Counted from the stretch's first letter, positions 1 through 8,965 are shown. The stretch: DNA of 55,822 bases from Cryptomeria japonica (GCF_030272615.1 NW_026729326.1:42501-98322); one strand, 5' to 3'. Made by a program: numbers and translations. The notes: generated by a model from the letters alone, not told the origin.

Positions 1-3000
1 GCGAGGGATGGGGCGGGAAGGCCCCAACGGCTAGACGGAAGAGGCTTCAGGGCCACCTCGGAATGCTCCAAGCATCGGACGCGCTTGGGGCGACTACCAG
101 TGCCAACCCCTTATCCCGCGATGCGTCCGATACACAGATGGTTCCAAGGCGGCCGAGGAGCCTCACCGCATAGCAATCGGGGGTGCGAGGCGAGGGATGG
201 GGCGGGAAGGCCCCAACGGCTAGACGGAAGAGGCTTCAGGGCCGCCTCGGAATGGTCCAAGCATCGGACGCGCTTGGGGCGACTACCAGTGACAACCCCT
301 CATCCCGCGATGCGTCCGATACGAAGATGGTTCCAAGGCGGCCGAGGAGCCTCACCGCATAGCAATCGGGGTGCGAGGTGGGGGATGCGGCGAGATGGCC
401 CCAACGGCTAGACGGAAGAGGCCACAGGGCCGCGTCGGAATAGTCCAAGCATCGGACGCGCTTGGGGCGACTACCAGTGACAACCCCTTATCCCGCGATG
501 CGTCCGATACGAAGATAGTTCCAAGGCGGCCGAGGAGCCTCACCGCATAGCAATCCGGGTGCGAGGTGGGGGATGCGGCGAGATGGCCCCAACGGCTAGA
601 CGGAAGAGGCTGCAGGGCCGCCTCGGAATAGTCCAAGCATCGGACGCGCTTGGGGCGACTACCAGTGACAACCCCTTATCCCGCGATGCTTCCGATACGA
701 AGACAGTTCCAAGGCGGCCGAGGAGCCTCACCGCATAGCAATGGGGGTGCGAGGTGAGGGATGCGGCGAGATGGCCCCAACGGCTAGACGGAAGAGGCCA
801 CAGGGCCGCCTCGGAATAGTCCAAGCATCGGACGCGCTTGGGGCGACTACCAGTGACAACCCCTTATCCCGCGATGCATCCGATACGAAGATAGTTCCCA
901 GGCGGCCGAGGAGCCTCACCGCATAGCAATCGGGGTGCGAGGCGAGGGATGCGGCGAGATGGCCCCAAAGGGTAGACGGAAGAGGCTGCGGGGCCGCCTC
1001 GGAATAGTCCAAGCATCGAACGCGCTTGGGGCGACTACCACTGCCAACCCCTTATCCCGCGATGCGTCCGATACACAGATAGTTCCGAGGCGGCCGAGGA
1101 GCTGGGGGATGCGGCGAGATGGCCCCAACGGCTAGACGGAAGAGGCTGCAGGGCCGCCTCGGAATAGTCCAAGCATCGGACGCGCTTGGGGCGACTACCA
1201 GTGACAACCCCTTATCCCGCGATGCGTCCGATACACAGATAGTTCCGAGGCGGCCAAGGAGCCTCACCGCATAGCAATCGTGGTGCGAGGTGGGGGATGC
1301 AGCGAGATGGCCCCAACGGCTAGACGGAAGAGGCTGCAGGGCCGCCTCGGAATGGTCCAAGCATCGGACGCGCTTGGGGCGACTACCACTGCCAACCCCT
1401 TATCCCGCGATGCGTCCGATACACAGATAGTTCCAAGTCGGCCGAGGAGCCTCACCGAATAGCAATCGGGGTGCGAGGCGAGGGATGCGGCGAGAAAGCC
1501 CCAACGGCTAGAGGGAAGAGGCTTCAGGTCCGCCTCGGAATGGTCCAAGCATCGGACGCGCTTGGGGCGACTACCAGTGACAACCCCTTATCCCGCGACG
1601 CGTCCGATACACAGATAGTTCCAAGGCGGCCGAGGAGCCTCACCGCATAGCAATCGGGGTGCGAGGCGAGGGATGCGGCGAGAAGGACCCAACGGCTAGA
1701 CGGAAGAGGCTTCAGGGCCGCCTCGGAATGGTCCAAGCATCGGACGCGCTTGGGGCGACTACCAGTGACAACCCCTTATCCCGCGACGCGTCCGATACAC
1801 AGATAGTTCCAAGGCGGCCGAGGAGCCTCACCGCATAGCAATCGGGGTGCGAGGCGAGGGATGCGGCGAGAAGGACCCAACGGCTAGACGGAAGAGGCTT
1901 CAGGTCCGCCTCAGAATGGTCCAAGCATCGGACGCGCTTGGGGCGACTACCAGTGACAACCCCTTATCCCGCGACGCGTCCGATACACAGATAGTTCCAA
2001 GGCGGCCGAGGAGCCTCACCGCATAGCAATCGGGGTGCGAGGCGAGGGATGCGGCGAGAAGGACCCAACGGCTAGACGGAAGAGGCTTCAGGGCCGCCTC
2101 GGAATGGTCCAAGCATCGGACGCGCTTGGGGCGACTACCAGTGACAACCCCTTATCCCGCGATGCGTCCGATACACAGATAGTTCCAAGGCGGCCGAGGA
2201 GCCTCACCGCATAGCAATCGGGGTGCGAGGCGAGGGATGCGGCGAGAAGGACCCAACGGCTAGACGGAAGAGGCTTCAGGGCCGCCTCGGAATGGTCCAA
2301 GCATCGGACGCGCTTGGGGCGACTACCAGTGACAACCCCTTATCCCGCGACGCGTCCGATACACAGATAGTTCCAAGGCGGCCGAGGAGCCTCACCGCAT
2401 AGCAATCGGGGTGCGAGGCGAGGGATGCGGCAAGAAGGACCCAACGGCTAGACGGAAGAGGCTTCAGGGCCGCCTCGGAATGGTCCAAGCATCGGACGCG
2501 CTTGGGGCGACTACCAGTGACAACCCCTTATCCCGCGACGCGTCCGATACACAGATAGTTCCAAGGCGGCCGAGGAGCCTCACCGCATAGCAATCGGGGT
2601 GCGAGGCGAGGGATGCGGCGAGAAGGACCCAACGGCTAGACGGAAGAGGCTTCAGGTCCGCCTCGGAATGGTCCAAGCATCGGACGCGCTTGGGGCGACT
2701 ACCAGTGACAACCCCTTATCCCGCGACGCGTCCGATACACAGATAGTTCCAAGGCGGCCGAGGAGCCTCACCGCATAGCAATCGGGGTGCGAGGCGAGGG
2801 ATGCGGCGAGAAGGACCCAACGGCTAGACGGAAGAGGCTTCAGGGCCGCCTCGGAATGGTCCAAGCATCGGACGCGCTTGGGGCGACTACCAGTGACAAC
2901 CCCTTATCCCGCGACGCGTCCGATACACAGATAGTTCCAAGGCGGCCGAGGAGCCTCACCGCATAGCAATCGGGGTGCGAGGCGAGGGATGCGGCGAGAA

Positions 3001-4486
3001 GGACCCAACGGCTAGACGGAAGAGGCTTCAGGGCCGCCTCGGAATGGTCCAAGCATCGGACGCGCTTGGGGCGACTACCAGTGACAACCCCTTATCCCGC
3101 GATGCGTCCGATACACAGATAGTTCCAAGGCGGCCGAGGAGCCTCACCGCATAGCAATCGGGGTGCGAGGCGAGGGATGCGGCGAGAAGGACCCAACGGC
3201 TAGACGGAAGAGGCTTCAGGGCCGCCTCGGAATGGTCCAAGCATCGGACGCGCTTGGGGCGACTACCAGTGACAACCCCTTATCCCGCGACGCGTCCGAT
3301 ACACAGATAGTTCCAAGGCGGCCGAGGAGCCTCACCGCATAGCAATCGGGGTGCGAGGCGAGGGATGCGGCGAGAAGGACCCAACGGCTAGACGGAAGAG
3401 GCTTCAGGGCCGCCTCAGAATGGTCCAAGCATCGGACGCGCTTGGGGCGACTACCAGTGACAACCCCTTATCCCGCGACGCGTCCGATACACAGATAGTT
3501 CCAAGGCGGCCGAGGAGCCTCACCGCATAGCAATCGGGGTGCGAGGCGAGGGATGCGGCGAGAAGGACCCAACGGCTAGACGGAAGAGGCTTCAGGGCCG
3601 CCTCGGAATGGTCCAAGCATCGGACGCGCTTGGGGCGACTACCAGTGACAACCCCTTATCCCGCGACGCGTCCGATACACAGATAGTTCCAAGGCGGCCG
3701 AGGAGCCTCACCGCATAGCAATCGGGGTGCGAGGCGAGGGATGCGGCGAGAAGGACCCAACGGCTAGACGGAAGAGGCTTCAGGGCCGCCTGGGAATGGT
3801 CCATGCATCGCACGCGCTTGGGGCGACTACCAGTGACAACCCCTTATCCCGCGACGCGTCCGATACACAGATAGTTCCAAGGCGGCCGAGGAGCCTCACC
3901 GCATAGCAATCGGGGTGCGAGGCGAGGGATGCGGCGAGAAGGACCCAACGGCTAGACGGAAGAGGCTTCAGGGCCGCCTCGGAATGGTCCAAGCATCGGA
4001 CGCGCTTGGGGCGACTACCAGTGACAACCCCTTATCCCGCGACGCGTCCGATACACAGATAGTTCCAAGGCGGCCGAGGAGCCTCACCGCATAGCAATCG
4101 GGGTGCGAGTCGAGGGATGCGGCGAGAAGGACCCAACGGCTAGACGGAAGAGGCTTCAGGGCCGCCTCGGAATGGTCCAAGCATCGGACGCGCTTGGGGC
4201 GACTACCAGTGACAACCCCTTATCCCGCGATGCGTCTGATACACAGATAGTTCCAAGGCGGCCGAGGAGCCTCACCGCATAGCAATCGGGGTGCGAGGCA
4301 AGGGATGCGGCGAGAAGGACCCAACGGCTAGACGGAAGAGGCTTCAGGGCCGCCTCGGAATGGTCCAAGCATCGGACGCGCTTGGGGCGACTACCGTTGC
4401 CAACCCCTTATCCCGCGATGCGTCTGATACACAGATAGTTCCGAGGCGGCCGAGGAGCCTCACCGCATAGCAATCGGGTTGCGAGG
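1..4486. repeat. 188-bp tandem repeat array, about 24 copies
   Basis: The marker AGCATCGGACGCGC recurs at 71, 260, 448, 636, 824, 1012, 1172, 1360 and then every 188 bp to 4368. The first spacing is 189, and one unit is only 160 bp because 28 bp are missing near 1107 (before GGGGGATGCGG). Units left of about 1500 carry more substitutions than units from 1500 to 4380, which differ by only a few SNPs such as GACGCG/GATGCG and CAGGGCC/CAGGTCC. The array runs off the left edge of the window and ends at 4486, where TTGCGAGGCAGATTATTGGG leaves the repeat. It lies downstream of the leftward promoter-like elements, so it may belong to a 5' external transcribed spacer or a spacer transcript; that is inference. 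The short open frames in each unit are not genes. Confidence 0.98.
3951..4095. other. Nested stem-loop of the 188-bp repeat (representative copy)
   Basis: This copy shows the internal self-complementarity of the 188-bp unit. From outside inwards the arms are GCTA (3951-3954) with TAGC (4092-4095); GAGGCT (3962-3967) with AGCCTC (4080-4085); GGCCGCCTCGGAA (3972-3984) with TTCCAAGGCGGCC (4063-4075, one mismatch); ATCGGACGCG (3995-4004) with CGCGTCCGAT (4043-4052, perfect); and GGGG (4008-4011) with CCCC (4028-4031). The arms are in nested order, so about 145 of the 188 bases fit one elongated hairpin. In several left-hand copies (for example 1084-1096) the third arm reads TTCCGAGGCGGCC and pairs perfectly. 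The folding is read from the bases; formation in DNA or RNA is inferred. Confidence 0.7.
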
Positions 4487-4560
4487 CAGATTATTGGGAA
4501 GGGAACCCCCTGGGATGCGGCTCAAGTAGTGCCCAAAGGGACTGGAATGCGGAATCACAT

Positions 4561-4723
4561 CGAGAGACCCAAATGCTATACGAGGGCTCAAATCGAATTA
4601 TCGATTTGGCCACGACATGGACGCATCGGAACGACTACCTTTGCCGAACCACTCGCAATTGCATCCATACCGAAACCAATAGACATTTCCGTTAGAGCCC
4701 TCGCATAGCATTCGGGAATCTCG
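4561..4723 (-). other. Hairpin A1 (long loop), related to 188-bp repeat
   Basis: The arms 4561-4589 and 4695-4723 are complementary at about 25 of 29 positions. The inner 18 bp, AATGCTATACGAGGGCTC against GAGCCCTCGCATAGCATT, have one mismatch. The loop is about 105 nt and contains CATCGGAACGACTACC, matching the loop region of the 188-bp unit. It sits immediately right of the 188-bp array and is the best-preserved relative of its fold. Confidence 0.75.
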
Positions 4724-4725
4724 CA

Positions 4726-4815
4726 TGCCCCTCTAAATCGACCAATGCTGGCGCTCAACGAAAATCCGAGCGCTACCACCGTTCGAGCGCCAGCATTGGT
4801 CGAGTTAGAGGGGCA
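4726..4815 (-). other. Hairpin A2, near-perfect 31-bp inverted repeat
   Basis: Arms 4726-4756 and 4785-4815 are reverse complements with a single mismatch (AAATCGACC against GGTCGAGTT), separated by a 28-nt loop. The core arms are CGACCAATGCTGGCGCTC and GAGCGCCAGCATTGGTCG. The hairpin ends about 30 bp downstream of promoter-like core A (4843-4854, minus strand), so it would lie within the first 120 nt of a transcript from it. It could be an RNA processing or stability element, a source of small RNAs, or a DNA cruciform; the sequence does not decide. Confidence 0.8.
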
Positions 4816-4839
4816 CGGGGGAGAATGCTCCAGTCAACA

Positions 4840-4870
4840 CCTCCCCTATATAAGTTATTTGTCCGATTCT
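4840..4870 (-). promoter_or_regulatory. Pol I promoter-like element A (closest to the 188-bp array)
   Basis: On the minus strand the element reads CGGACAAATAACTTATATAGGGGAGG-like sequence; its core TATATAGGGGAGG fits the plant RNA polymerase I consensus TATATA(A/G)GGG, with the expected start near 4846. It is the left-most copy, so with leftward transcription it is the one nearest any downstream 35S gene and could be the gene promoter. The complement GGGGGAG at 4816-4822 can pair with CTCCCC at the start site. It is followed by hairpins A2 and A1. On the + strand the same bases read TATATAAGTTA, which lacks the G-run. Assignment rests on consensus match and repetition only. Confidence 0.6.
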
Positions 4871-4945
4871 CGCACAACCGTAGTCTGCCTCGTCGAATCA
4901 AACAACGGTCCCAGATTCCGACTTCCGTTCCGTAGAGACCCAAAA

Positions 4946-4985
4946 GCTAGATGGAGGCTCGCAAGAAAGAGAGTCGGCGCATAGC
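4946..4985 (-). other. Degraded hairpin remnant
   Basis: GCTAGATGGAGGCTC (4946-4960) and GAGTCGGCGCATAGC (4971-4985) keep the end motifs of the A1-type hairpin, but the large loop has collapsed to 10 nt and only about 9 of 15 positions pair. It looks like an internally deleted copy between modules A and B. Confidence 0.45.
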
Positions 4986-5057
4986 AATCGGGTTTCTCGA
5001 ACGTTTAGGGACCGAGCTCACTTGCGGATAGGGCAAAATCCGCCAAGCAACCCAAAA

Positions 5058-5194
5058 GCTAGACGGGGGCTCGAATCGAATCGCCTAGGCGGCCACAACA
5101 ACGACGTGTTGGATCGACTACCAGTGCCAAACCATTCAGCAAGACTAGTCTGTGTCGAGGCCGGATAGAGATTCTCAGAGAGCGCCCGTATAGC
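5058..5194 (-). other. Hairpin B1 (long loop)
   Basis: Arms GCTAGACGGGGGCTC (5058-5072) and GAGCGCCCGTATAGC (5180-5194) pair at 13 of 15 positions across a loop of about 107 nt. The loop contains GATCGACTACCAGTGCCAA, the same landmark as in the 188-bp unit. It corresponds to hairpin A1 in module B. Confidence 0.65.
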
Positions 5195-5211
5195 ATTTAG
5201 GAGACCTGCCG

Positions 5212-5306
5212 CGTCCCTCACACTCGACAAATGGTGGTGCACGTTTATAAATCCGAGCGATCCCAACCCTTTCAAGCACCAACATCGGTCGAGATAGAGG
5301 GGCACG
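5212..5306 (-). other. Hairpin B2 (short loop)
   Basis: Arms 5212-5240 and 5276-5306 correspond to hairpin A2. The loop-proximal 16 bp, CGACAAATGGTGGTGC against GCACCAACATCGGTCG, pair at 13 positions. The loop has AAATCCGAGCG in common with A2 and part of it with C2. It lies about 25 bp downstream of promoter-like core B on the minus strand. Confidence 0.6.
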
Positions 5307-5329
5307 GAGGGGGCTGCGTGAGACAACAC

Positions 5330-5360
5330 AGTCCCCTATATAAGTTATTTGTCCGATTCT
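5330..5360 (-). promoter_or_regulatory. Pol I promoter-like element B
   Basis: The core CCCCTATATAAG is at 5333-5344 (TATATAGGGG on the minus strand), 490 bp from element A. It differs from the others in having AGTCCCC instead of CCTCCCC just downstream of the start, so the start-site hairpin is weaker here. The upstream box AATCGGACAAATAAC is intact. Confidence 0.55.
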
Positions 5361-5498
5361 CACACATCCGAAGAATGGTCATCAAATCGGACAACAGCCC
5401 AAACTTCCGACTTCCGTCCCAGAAAGCCCAAGAGCTATCTAAAACGTTCATGGCCGGAACTCGATCGCGGCTATACCAGTCCGCCAAGCAACCCAAAA

Positions 5499-5635
5499 GC
5501 TAGACTGGAGCTCTAGTCGAATCACCTCTGTGGCCATTGCAAGGACGTGTTGGAGCGACTACCATTGCCGAACCATTCCGCAGGTCGAGTCCATACCAAG
5601 GCCGCATAGAGATTCACGATGAGCTCCTGCATAGC
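5499..5635 (-). other. Hairpin C1 (long loop)
   Basis: Arms GCTAGACTGGAGCTC (5499-5513) and GAGCTCCTGCATAGC (5621-5635) pair at 12 of 15 positions, including a perfect GGAGCTC/GAGCTCC segment. In module A the same place is GAGGGCTC/GAGCCCTC, so both arms changed together. The loop carries GGAGCGACTACCATTGCCG. Confidence 0.65.
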
Positions 5636-5650
5636 AATCAGGAGACTTGC

Positions 5651-5746
5651 CGTGTCCATCACAATCGATAAATCCTGGTGCAAGATTTTTGCATCCGAGC
5701 GCTCCAACCAGTCGAGCACCAGCATCAATCGACATAAACGGGCACG
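5651..5746 (-). other. Hairpin C2 (short loop)
   Basis: Arms 5651-5681 and 5716-5746 are the module C version of hairpin A2. CGATAAATCCTGGTGC pairs with GCACCAGCATCAATCG at 13 of 16 positions. The CGAT/ATCG pair replaces CGAC/GTCG of modules A and B, a compensatory change. Confidence 0.6.
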
Positions 5747-5770
5747 GGGGGAGGATGCTCGAGAACACTA

Positions 5771-5801
5771 CCTCCCCTATATAAGTTATTTGTCCGATTC
5801 T
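5771..5801 (-). promoter_or_regulatory. Pol I promoter-like element C
   Basis: The core is at 5774-5785, 441 bp from element B. The start region GGGGAGG can pair with CCTCCCC-type complement at 5745-5752. Like A and B it has AAATAACTTATATA upstream, where the D-M copies have AAATAGCTTATATA; A-C therefore form one subfamily. Confidence 0.55.
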
Positions 5802-5919
5802 CAAGCAGCCGAAGTCTGGTCATCGAATCGGGTCAAAGACCACAACTTCCGACTTTACCCACAATGCAAGTCATCGAATCGAACATCGGCCCCCGAGTCG
5901 GACTCCATGCGTATGTCAG

Positions 5920-6230
5920 GTCATCGGACCCAAATTCCGCCTTCCTGCGCATGGCGGGCCATCAATATCAACTCGGTCATCGGACCCAAACTCCGCCTTT
6001 CTGCGCATGGCACGCCTTCAAATCGGTCATCGGACCCAAATTCCGCCTTCCTGTGCATGGCGGGCCATCAACATCAACTCGGTCATCGGACCCAAATTCC
6101 GCCTTTCTGCGCATGGCACGCCATCAACTCGGTCATCGGACCCAAATTCCGCCTTCCTGCGCATGGCAGGTCATCGGACACAAATTCAGACCTCGCCAAT
6201 ATGCCTACGTATCGAATCGGTCATCGGACC
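5920..6230. repeat. Alternating 50/56-bp tandem repeat
   Basis: GTCATCGGACCCAAATTCCG recurs with starts at 5920, 5976, 6026, 6082, 6132, 6170 and 6220, giving spacings of 56, 50, 56, 50, 38 and 50 bp. The units also carry CTGCGCATGG and GGCCATCAA. The same motif is single-copy in each 311-bp unit to the right, so this stretch is a local expansion of that unit. No coding potential is evident. Confidence 0.85.
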
Positions 6231-6315
6231 CAACTTCCGACTTCATCCATACTGTAGGGTCTTTGAGGTTGGCGCGGTGCGCTCAACCCGGGGAGTCGAC
6301 CCATCGAAGCATACA

Positions 6316-6346
6316 CCTCCCCTATATAAGCTATTTGTCCGATTCC
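6316..6346 (-). promoter_or_regulatory. Pol I promoter-like element D
   Basis: The core is at 6319-6330 in the first 311-bp unit. Downstream on the minus strand, GGGGAG at the start site is complementary to CTCCCC about 30 nt on, the pairing element being GGGGAG at 6292-6297 on the + strand. Confidence 0.55.
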
Positions 6347-6626
6347 CACACCTGTGTAGTTTGCACCTCTGACCAGGACATCGACCCCAACTTCCGAACT
6401 CGACTGCAACGACGGCACCAGCGCCTTGGTGCGCACCTTGCGACGCACAGTCCCAACATTCGCCTTCCTGCACATGGCAGGTCATCGGACCCAAATTCCG
6501 ACCTCGCGAGTATGCCTACATATCGAATCGGTCATCGGACACAACTTCCGACTTCATCCATACCGTAGGGTCTTTGAGGTTGGCGCGGTGCGCTCAACCC
6601 GGGGAGTCGACCCAACGAAGCATACA

Positions 6627-6657
6627 CCTCCCCTATATAAGCTATTTGTCCGATTCC
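6627..6657 (-). promoter_or_regulatory. Pol I promoter-like element E
   Basis: The core is at 6630-6641, 311 bp from D, with the same flanks (ATACACCTCCCC and GCTATTTGTCCGATTCCC on the + strand). Confidence 0.55.
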
Positions 6658-6937
6658 CACACCTGTGTAGTTTGCACCTCCGATCAGGACATCGACCCCA
6701 ACTTCCGAACTCGCCTGCAACGACCGAACCAGCGCCTTGGTGCGCACCTTGCAACGCACAGTGCCAACATTCGCCTTCCTGCACATGGCAGGTCATCGGA
6801 CCCAAATTCCGACCTCGCGAGTATGCCTACATATCGAATCGGTCATCGGACCCAACTTCCGACTTCATCCATACCGTAGGGTCTTTGAGGTTGGCGCGGT
6901 GCGCTCAACCCGGGGAGTCGACCCAACGAAGCATACA

Positions 6938-6968
6938 CCTCCCCTATATAAGCTATTTGTCCGATTCC
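6938..6968 (-). promoter_or_regulatory. Pol I promoter-like element F
   Basis: The core is at 6941-6952, 311 bp from E. The flank is identical to E over the promoter box. Confidence 0.55.
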
Positions 6969-7248
6969 CACACCTGTGTAGCTTGCACCTCCGATCAGGA
7001 CATCGACCCCAACTTCCGAACTCGACTAAAAAGACCGCACCAGCACCTTGGTGTGCACCTTGCAACGCACAGTGCCAACATTCGCCTTCCTGCACATGGC
7101 AGGTCATCGGACCCAAATTCCGACCTCATGAGCATACCTACTAATCGAATCGGTCATCGGACCCAACTTCCGACTTCATCCATACCGTAGGGTCTTTGAG
7201 GTTGGCGCGGTGCGCTCAACCTGGGGAGTCGACCCATCGAAGCATACA

Positions 7249-7279
7249 CCTCCCCTATATAAGCTATTTGTCCGATTCC
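7249..7279 (-). promoter_or_regulatory. Pol I promoter-like element G
   Basis: The core is at 7252-7263, 311 bp from F, with GATTCCGACACC in place of GATTCCCACACC upstream. Its own upstream region is the unit broken by the 7369-7990 minisatellite. Confidence 0.55.
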
Positions 7280-7368
7280 GACACCTGTGTAGTTTGCACC
7301 TCCGCTCAGGACATCGACCCCAACTTCCGAACTCGCCTGCAACGACCGAACCAGCGCCTTGGTGCGCA

Positions 7369-7990
7369 CCAAAAGTGCGCACTTTTGGAGGGCACTTTTG
7401 TGCGCTCCAAAGGTGCGCACTTTTGGAGGGCACTTTTGTGCGCTCCAAAGGTGCGCACTTTTGGAGGGCACTTTTTGGAGGGCACTTTTGTGCGCTCCAA
7501 AGGTGCGCACTTTTGGAGGGCACTTTTTGGAGGGCACTTTTCTGCGCTCCAAAGGTGCGCACTTTTGGAGGGCACTTTTTGGAGGGCACTTTTCTGCGCT
7601 CCAAAGGTGCGCACTTTTGGAGGGCACTTTTTGGAGGGCACTTTTCTGCGCTCCAAAGGTGCGCACTTTTGGAGGGCACTTTTTGGAGGGCACTTTTCTG
7701 CGCTCCAAAGGTGCGCACTTTTGGAGGGCACTTTTGTGCACTCCAAAGGTGCACACTTTTGGAGGGCACTTTTTGGAGGGCACTTTTCTGCACTCCAAAG
7801 GTGCGCACTTTTGGAGGGCACTTTTTGGAGGGCACTTTTGTGCGCTCCAAAGGTGCGCACTTTTGGAGGGCACTTTTTGGAGGGCACTTTTGTGCGCTCC
7901 AAAGGTGCGCACTTTTGGAGGGCACTTTTGTGCACTCCAAAGGTGCGCACTTTTGGAGGGCACTTTTCCTGCGCTCCAAAGGTGCACACC
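7369..7990. repeat. 38/52-bp palindromic minisatellite
   Basis: About 13 units of TGCGCTCCAAAGGTGCGC plus ACTTTTGGAGGGCACTTTT, in two lengths: 38 bp, or 52 bp when the 14-bp GGAGGGCACTTTTT is duplicated. It begins with a perfect 20-bp palindrome, CCAAAAGTGCGCACTTTTGG at 7369-7388. The array sits inside what would otherwise be a normal promoter-bearing unit (spacing from element G to H is 869 bp) at the GGTGCGCACC position, so it arose by local expansion of that motif. All frames are largely open because the repeat lacks stops; no protein is proposed. Confidence 0.92.
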
Positions 7991-8117
7991 TAGGTGAGCA
8001 CCTTCGACCACACCTTGTAGCACACCAAACTCTGACTTTCGACTTCATCCGCAATGCAGGGTCTTTGAGGTTGGCGCAATGCGCACAACCAGGGGAGTCG
8101 ACCCATCAAACCCAACA

Positions 8118-8148
8118 CCTCCCCTATATAAGCTATTTGTCTGATTCT
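8118..8148 (-). promoter_or_regulatory. Pol I promoter-like element H
   Basis: The core is at 8121-8132. AGGGGAG (8091-8097) and CTCCCCT (8119-8125) form a 7-bp inverted repeat at the predicted start site. Confidence 0.55.
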
Positions 8149-8274
8149 CATACATGCGTAGCCTGCAGGAGCAATTAGGACATCGACCCCAACTTTCGGC
8201 TTCTAAACGAAAACAAGGTCTTTGAGGTTGGTGTAATGCGAACAACTAGGGGAGTCAACCCATCAAACCCAACA

Positions 8275-8305
8275 CCTCCCCTATATAAGCTATTTGTCTG
8301 ATTCT
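8275..8305 (-). promoter_or_regulatory. Pol I promoter-like element I
   Basis: The core is at 8278-8289, 157 bp from H, with the GTCTGATTC variant upstream as in H. Confidence 0.55.
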
Positions 8306-8431
8306 CATACATGTGTAGTCTACAGGAGCAATTAGGACATCGACCCCAACTTTTGACTTCTTAACGAAAACAAGGTCTTTGAGGTTGACGTAATGCGCAC
8401 AACCAGGGGAGTCGACCCATCAAACCCAACA

Positions 8432-8462
8432 CCTCCCCTATATAAGCTATTTGTCCGATTCT
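8432..8462 (-). promoter_or_regulatory. Pol I promoter-like element J
   Basis: The core is at 8435-8446, 157 bp from I, with the GTCCGATTC form upstream. Confidence 0.55.
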
Positions 8463-8588
8463 CATACATGTGTAGCCTACAGGAGCCATTAGGACATTGA
8501 CCCCAACTTTTGACTTCTTAACGAAAACAAGGTCTTTGAGGTTGGCGTAATGCGCACAACCAAGGGAGTTGACCCATCAAACCCAACA

Positions 8589-8619
8589 CCTCCCCTATAT
8601 AAGCTATTTGTCTGATTCT
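8589..8619 (-). promoter_or_regulatory. Pol I promoter-like element K
   Basis: The core is at 8592-8603. Its downstream complement reads AAGGGAGT instead of AGGGGAGT, weakening the start-site hairpin by one pair. Confidence 0.55.
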
Positions 8620-8808
8620 CATACATGTGTAGCCTGCAACAACGATTAGGACATCCACCCCAACTTCTGAATTCGTCTGCGTTGACCGCACCAAAGGTGC
8701 ACGCCTTGGTGCTCACCAAAATCCGACTTCCGACTTCTTCTGCTATGCGGGGTCTTTGAGGTTGGCGCAGTGCGCACAACCAGGGGAGTCAACCCACCGA
8801 ATGCAACA

Positions 8809-8839
8809 CCTCCCCTATATAAGCTATTTGTCTGATTCT
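8809..8839 (-). promoter_or_regulatory. Pol I promoter-like element L
   Basis: The core is at 8812-8823, 220 bp from K because of a 63-bp insertion. Confidence 0.55.
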
Positions 8840-8965
8840 CATACATGCGTAGACTGCAGCAATGATTAGGACATCCACCCCAACTTTTGACTTCTTAAAC
8901 AAGACAGGGTCTTTGAAGTTGGTGCAGTGCACACAACCAGGGGAGTCGACCCATCAAACGCAACA

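Larger units (their letters stand above)
4487..5919 (-). repeat. Three promoter-plus-two-hairpin modules (A, B, C)
   Basis: Three diverged modules of 441-490 bp follow one another. Read on the minus strand, each has a TATATAGGGG promoter-like core, then a short-loop hairpin, then a longer hairpin. Module C: core 5774-5785, hairpins 5651-5746 and 5499-5635. Module B: core 5333-5344, hairpins 5212-5306 and 5058-5194. Module A: core 4843-4854, hairpins 4726-4815 and 4561-4723. The longer hairpin shares ACCCAA..GCTA..ACG and CCGCATAGCAATCGGG-like ends with the 188-bp repeat, so that array looks like an expansion of this part of the module. Degraded hairpin remnants lie between modules at 4946-4985 and about 5419-5480. 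4487-4560 and 5786-5919 are unique-looking flanks. Confidence 0.8.
6231..7368 (-). repeat. 311-bp promoter-bearing tandem repeats
   Basis: Four promoter-like cores at 6319, 6630, 6941 and 7252 are spaced by exactly 311 bp. Each unit holds GGGTCTTTGAGGTTGGCGCG, the TATATAGGGG core (minus strand), the CACCTGTGTAG flank, GCGCCTTGGTGCGCACCTTG, CCTTCCTGCACATGGCAGG and a CATCGGACCCAA motif. Sequence identity between units is high, with scattered SNPs. In plant intergenic spacers, repeated units carrying promoter duplications are a known arrangement; transcription from these is not shown here. Confidence 0.85.

Noticed and set aside
1-4368. 70-aa minus-strand frame in each 188-bp unit
   Set aside because: It recurs with the DNA repeat, has no recognisable domain or translation signal, and substitutions between copies show no codon pattern.
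1-4486. CRISPR-like array
   Set aside because: Units are contiguous 188-bp repeats with no unique spacers, in a plant nuclear context.
7154-8178. Open frames of 212-322 aa on both strands over the minisatellite
   Set aside because: The 38/52-bp repeat contains no stop codons in most frames; the peptides are pure repeat translations with no domain.
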